Part shown: piece after piece, positions 8,982 through 11,934 of the stretch
How positions within the stretch are numbered: the first letter of the stretch is position 1
Layout: the number at the start of each line of letters is the position of its first letter
Source of the DNA: an uncultured Oscillospiraceae bacterium
GTDB taxonomy: Bacteria; Bacillota; Clostridia; Oscillospirales; Oscillospiraceae
Assembly (NCBI GenBank): GCA_900763965.1
Contig: CAAFMG010000060.1
Coordinates: 1-11,934 of the forward strand
DNA length: 11,934 bases
Direction of reading: 5' to 3'
Made by a program: the position numbers and the translations under genes
Notes under the pieces: generated by a model
What the model saw: only the letters and a program-made list of their open reading frames with translations
The model's database searches: none
What the model was told of the DNA's origin: nothing

Positions 8982-9011
8982 ATTATAACATGTTGACACT
9001 TGTTTCGACAA
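8982..9011 (-). promoter_or_regulatory. Probable sigma-A promoter with extended -10 for the kinase-regulator-phosphorylase genes
   Basis: On the minus strand a perfect TATAAT (8987-8982) is preceded by TG one base upstream (TGTTATAAT), which is an extended -10. A TTGTCG at 9011-9006 matches the -35 consensus in four of six positions, with an 18-nt spacer. The elements lie between the hairpin at 9041-9018 and the strong ribosome binding site at 8972-8967, the expected place for a promoter of the downstream genes. An 8-nt palindrome AACATGTT (8994-8987) touches the -10, and an inverted repeat CTTGT-CGAA-ACAAG (9012-8999) covers the -35; either could be an operator. Transcription would start near 8975. 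Confidence 0.72.
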
Positions 9012-9041
9012 GGGAAAGGCGGTGGGCAAGTGCCCACCGCC
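9012..9041 (-). terminator. Rho-independent terminator-like hairpin after the binding-protein gene
   Basis: A perfect 10-bp GC-rich stem (GGCGGTGGGC paired with GCCCACCGCC, 9041-9032 and 9027-9018) closes a 4-nt loop and is followed on the minus strand by TTTCCCTT. It begins 11 nt after the stop of the solute-binding protein gene. The T tract is interrupted by CCC, so termination may be partial; a stem this stable could also protect the 3' end of the binding-protein message. Confidence 0.75.
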
Positions 9042-9052
9042 CAAAATTCTAC

Positions 9053-10711
9053 TTACTGAAAGAGCGCCTTCCGCACATCCAGCAGGTTCTGCTCATAGCT
9101 GACAACCTTTTCGTAGCCATAGCTGTCCCGTGCTGCCAGGAAGTCAGACAGAATCTTGTCAAACTCCTCGTCACTTGCAGCCGTGATCAGTTCAGGAACT
9201 ACCTCCTGCCAGCGCTGATTGATTCTGGTCGCCGCAATGGCCTCTTCGCTGTCACCAGTCGGCTCCAGATTGTTATAAATACCGCCGTTCACAAATGCGT
9301 TCTTGTCTGCCCAATCGCTCATTGCCGTGATGTAGTAGGGACTTGCCGGACGCCACTGGTCCACAATGACGCTATTGCGGAGCATCCAGTAGGTATCTAC
9401 CAGGCCATACTGCGTAGCAAAGGTATTGGGGTCACTGTTCATCAGCTCGATCATTTCATCCGTCAGCTGGGGCTTGCCGTCTACAACTTCGTAGGTTTCA
9501 CCCTCAACGCCCAGGAAAATATCCTTCTGACCCTCCTCACTGAGCATATAGGTCAGGAAAGCGATTGCTCTGGCGGGGTCCTTGCAGTCCTTGCTGATGA
9601 AGGTGCTCATCCAGCCATCCAGAGAGCCCGGGAAAATCAGAGGAGCATCGCCGTTAGAATTTGCGGGGCCATCGATTGCAATATAGTAGCTGTCCGGATT
9701 TTCGCTGGAGGCCAGGATCGCATTCGCTTCCTGCATTCCGCTCCACTCACGCAGCATGCAGAAGTAAGCACCGTTGTTGCTCTTTTCCGTAACCTGATCG
9801 TCAGAGTCAACCAGGTAATCAATCCCGATCAGGCCTTCCTGATAAGCCTGCCGGAAGGTTTTCAGCCACTCGATATAGTCCGAGTTAGAGATCCGGTCAT
9901 AGATCTTGCCGTCTTCCTCATAGGGAACAGCCAGGAAGTTCTGCAAGTAGCTGGTCAGACCGTAGCCGCTACCGCCCTGTGCATAGAAGGGGGTAATATC
10001 CACACCCTTATAGGTTGCGTACTCATTCTTCAGCGTCCGAAGCGTATTCAGGAAGCCCTCCGGCGTGGACATATCCGGGCTGCCCATATCTTCATACAGA
10101 TCCTTGCGCACCAGGAAAGTCTGAACAGCCGCCGTCATACCGGTTTCGGCCATCTGTTCGGCACCGTAGGCATCATTGGGAACACAGTAGAGGTTGCCAT
10201 CGGACTTGGTATGCCATGCGACGACGCTGCCATCCACAACCTTCCAGAAGTAAGGATCGTACTGGTCAGCCAATTCATTCAGCGCGTAAGTATAACCCTG
10301 CTCATAGAGCGTATTGTAGCAGGTTTCCCAGGAACCCAGAGAAATCAGATCCGGCAGCGTTCCACTGATCATCATCAGGTTCAGCTCCTCAGACACATCT
10401 CCGGTAGGCGTAACAATATTGATGTTCACGCCCGTTTTCTCCGTGATATGCTTTGTGGACAGGCTGTCGCCCCAGGTATAGCCATACCAGGACGCGCCTA
10501 CAAACCACTCCATATCGATGGGGCTGGTATCCTTTTCCCAAGCGGGGGCATCTGCGCTTGCCGTCGTTTCTGCCGCTTCCGTATTCTCGGTCTTTGCGGC
10601 CTCTGTCTGAGCAGGCGCTGCGGATGTGGTTTCCGTTCCGCCTCCCTTTGCGCAGGCAGCAAGTGAGAAGATCATAATTGCCGCCAATAGGACACTGACT
10701 AGTTTTTTCAT
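9053..10711 (-). CDS. Lipoprotein solute-binding protein of a CUT1-type ABC importer (552 aa, LipO/YtcQ-like)
   Basis: Extracellular, membrane-anchored binding protein that should capture an oligosaccharide and pass it to the two permeases encoded just upstream. Residues 1-19 are a lipoprotein signal peptide (MKK start, hydrophobic core) with lipobox LAAC, so Cys20 would be lipidated. A low-complexity linker rich in Thr, Ala and Glu (about 24-55) follows. The remainder is a family 1-type binding protein, with MISGTLPDLISL near residue 112 and many surface aromatic residues (WFVGASWYGYTW near 70), as expected for sugar stacking. The length of about 550 aa fits the LipO/YtcQ group rather than the roughly 420 aa of MalE-like proteins. 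The frame extends to 10732, but AAGGAG at 10725-10720 lies 8 nt before ATG 10711, so the shorter start is chosen. The gene is flanked by hairpins on both sides, which suggests higher expression than its neighbours. The ligand is unknown. Confidence 0.93.
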   Translation of the reverse strand: MKKLVSVLLAAIMIFSLAACAKGGGTETTSAAPAQTEAAKTENTEAAETTASADAPAWEKDTSPIDMEWFVGASWYGYTWGDSLSTKHITEKTGVNINIVTPTGDVSEELNLMMISGTLPDLISLGSWETCYNTLYEQGYTYALNELADQYDPYFWKVVDGSVVAWHTKSDGNLYCVPNDAYGAEQMAETGMTAAVQTFLVRKDLYEDMGSPDMSTPEGFLNTLRTLKNEYATYKGVDITPFYAQGGSGYGLTSYLQNFLAVPYEEDGKIYDRISNSDYIEWLKTFRQAYQEGLIGIDYLVDSDDQVTEKSNNGAYFCMLREWSGMQEANAILASSENPDSYYIAIDGPANSNGDAPLIFPGSLDGWMSTFISKDCKDPARAIAFLTYMLSEEGQKDIFLGVEGETYEVVDGKPQLTDEMIELMNSDPNTFATQYGLVDTYWMLRNSVIVDQWRPASPYYITAMSDWADKNAFVNGGIYNNLEPTGDSEEAIAATRINQRWQEVVPELITAASDEEFDKILSDFLAARDSYGYEKVVSYEQNLLDVRKALFQ

Positions 10712-10719
10712 TGTTCGCA

Positions 10720-10725
10720 CTCCTT
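10720..10725 (-). promoter_or_regulatory. Ribosome binding site setting the binding-protein start
   Basis: AAGGAG lies 8 nt before ATG at 10711. It falls inside the seven extra codons that a start at 10732 would add, and no comparable site precedes 10732, so the MKK start is supported. Confidence 0.85.
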
Positions 10726-10737
10726 GTTTCATATTTT

Positions 10738-10755
10738 AAGCAGCTCCAGCCGCTT
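10738..10755 (-). other. Stem-loop between permease and binding-protein genes
   Basis: In the minus-strand RNA, AAGCGGC and GCUGCUU can form a 7-bp stem (one G-U pair) around UGGA. It lies 3 nt after the permease stop. The following bases are AAAAUAUG, with no U tract, so this is not a typical terminator. A stability or processing element that raises binding-protein message over permease message is plausible but inferred. Confidence 0.4.
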
Positions 10756-10758
10756 TGG

Positions 10759-11637
10759 TTACCCTTTGATTGCGACAAGCATAACGCCTTTCACCAGGTA
10801 CTTCTGGATAAACGGGTACAGGCACAGGATCGGCAATGCTCCCACGAACATTGCGGCGTACTTTACGGTAGCCGATGTCGTTGTCCCGCCCAGCGCAAGC
10901 ATTGCCTGCTGCTGCTGCGCCGTCATACTGGTTTCCGCCAAAAGCTTGTAGAGGATCGTCTGCAACGGTTCCAACGTCTTATCCCGAATATAAACAACGC
11001 CCTGGTAATAATCGTTCCAGTGGTAGACCGCCGTAAACAGTCCAATCGTTGCAATGACCGGCTTGGCATTTGGCATGACAATTTTCCAATAAACCGTGAA
11101 TTCCGATGCGCCATCCAACCGGGCACTCTCTATCAGCGATTCCGGAATAGAACGGAAGAAGCTCATGAAAATGACCATGTTGTAGAAGGTAAACATTCCG
11201 GGGAGGATATACACCCAGAATGTGTTGTACAGCTCGAGCTTGATCATCAGAATAAAGTTGGGGATCAGCCCGCCGTTAAAAAACATGGTGATCATTGCAA
11301 TCTTCATGTAGAGCTTTTTCCCGATCAGGTCCTTCCGGGACATGCCGTAGGCGACCATGGAGGTGAAAAAGACGTGCGTAAATGTGGCAACAACAGTACG
11401 AAGAATTGTGATTTTGAAACCACTGAGGATGTATTCATTCTGAAAGACAACCTTATAGGCATCCAGGCTCAAAGCCTTTGGCCACCACGCAACTGGCCCC
11501 CGGTTCGCAATTTCCGGCGCTGCCAGTGAATTCGCCAGAATATACCACATTGGATACACGCAGGCAAAGCAAATAAGCACCATGATAATCGCCAGGATAA
11601 CATCGAATGCCGTAACAGAATGCAGTTTCTTGCGCAT
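10759..11637 (-). CDS. YtcP/MalG-like ABC transporter permease (292 aa)
   Basis: Integral membrane permease, one of two forming the channel of the sugar importer. About six hydrophobic helices are visible (near 11-33, 77-98, 112-132, 140-161, 192-208 and 259-279). The EAA loop that contacts the ATPase is present at about 166-193, with ESARLDGASEF followed by IVMPNAKP. The length and the features NGGLIP (121-126) and HWNDYY (206-211) are typical of the YtcP/LplC branch of CUT1 permeases. The start is fixed by AGGAGG at 11651-11646, 8 nt before the ATG; this site overlaps the stop codon of the upstream permease (TAGGAGG), so the two are translationally linked. No ATP-binding subunit is encoded in the window, which fits this family, as its members often use a shared MsmX-type ATPase. 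Confidence 0.95.
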   Translation of the reverse strand: MRKKLHSVTAFDVILAIIMVLICFACVYPMWYILANSLAAPEIANRGPVAWWPKALSLDAYKVVFQNEYILSGFKITILRTVVATFTHVFFTSMVAYGMSRKDLIGKKLYMKIAMITMFFNGGLIPNFILMIKLELYNTFWVYILPGMFTFYNMVIFMSFFRSIPESLIESARLDGASEFTVYWKIVMPNAKPVIATIGLFTAVYHWNDYYQGVVYIRDKTLEPLQTILYKLLAETSMTAQQQQAMLALGGTTTSATVKYAAMFVGALPILCLYPFIQKYLVKGVMLVAIKG

Positions 11638-11649
11638 TTTTTGTCCCTC

Positions 11650-11934
11650 CTAAATGATACTCTCTCCTGTCAATTTCACAGAGGTGAAATTGCACAGGCG
11701 GAGAAGTCCATAGGCAATGATACTGCGGAAAAACAGCACGGCCGTCGAAAAAGAGAACCGACCGGACACAATGCCCATATTGTAAATATACAAATCGATG
11801 GTCTCGCTGCGTGCCATGTTGGCAGAATTGCTCAGGAAGAAGATCTGGTCAAAATTGCTGGTCAGGCAGCCGCTTACGGCAAGAATGAACAGCAGCGCAA
11901 TGGTCGGACGGATACACTGGATGGTGATATTCCA
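11650..11934 (-). CDS. LplB-like ABC transporter permease, C-terminal part (94 aa visible)
   Basis: Partial gene whose 5' end lies beyond the right window edge; an open frame runs from the edge to a TAG at 11652-11650. The visible residues include IRPTIALLFILAVSG, NFDQIFFLSN and FSTAVLFF, the characteristic end of LplB/YteP-type permeases, with two hydrophobic segments and a hydrophilic stretch between them. It pairs with the downstream YtcP-like permease to form the importer. The first visible codon is TGG at 11934-11932. A full-length protein of about 300 residues is expected, so roughly two thirds, including the EAA loop, is missing from view. Confidence 0.9.
   Translation of the reverse strand, partial: WNITIQCIRPTIALLFILAVSGCLTSNFDQIFFLSNSANMARSETIDLYIYNMGIVSGRFSFSTAVLFFRSIIAYGLLRLCNFTSVKLTGESII

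Noticed and set aside
10559..10642. Thr/Ala/Glu-rich stretch in the binding protein considered as a coding repeat
   Set aside because: It is the usual flexible linker after a lipobox in clostridial binding proteins, with no regular repeat unit.
8990..10666. A 558-codon open frame on the plus strand opposite the solute-binding protein gene
   Set aside because: It lies almost wholly antisense to a clear lipoprotein gene, has no ribosome binding site or recognisable domain, and its composition is what the complementary codon pattern would produce.

Overview
The window reads as a carbohydrate-uptake and degradation locus from a Gram-positive anaerobe, most likely a gut-type clostridium (Lachnospiraceae/Oscillospiraceae-like). 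This placement is inferred from three things: strong AGGAGG-type ribosome binding sites, a lipoprotein solute-binding protein with a Thr/Ala/Glu-rich linker, and the LplB/YtcP plus YesM/YesN gene content. No ribosomal RNA or other taxonomic marker is present. Base composition looks close to even and similar across all genes, and nothing suggests a mobile element.

Every convincing gene lies on the minus strand, so the locus reads from right to left. (1) At 11934-9053 is a CUT1-type ABC importer: the C-terminal end of an LplB-like permease (cut by the window edge), a YtcP-like permease and a LipO/YtcQ-like lipoprotein binding protein. No ATPase is encoded here. (2) At 9052-8958 is a compact control region with a GC-rich hairpin terminator directly followed by an extended -10 promoter. 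(3) At 8957-5681 is a YesM/YesN-type two-component system, a membrane histidine kinase and an AraC-type response regulator separated by 1 nt. (4) At 5661-104 are two large cytosolic proteins of the GH94-like inverting phosphorylase group, 885 and 967 residues, overlapping by 4 nt (ATGA). The last 103 bases hold no recognisable gene, only a possible ribosome binding site for a gene starting just outside the window.

The likely logic is as follows. The kinase senses a sugar or envelope signal and the regulator controls the locus. The ABC importer brings in an oligosaccharide, probably using a shared ATPase encoded elsewhere. The two phosphorylases then split it with inorganic phosphate, giving sugar 1-phosphate without spending ATP. 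The two enzymes belong to clearly different subgroups, and the sugar they act on cannot be read from the sequence. This coupled pair is the most interesting part of the window.

Six starts were set from Shine-Dalgarno positions rather than from the longest reading frame. The most consequential are a GTG start for the kinase and downstream ATG starts for the regulator, the binding protein and both phosphorylases.
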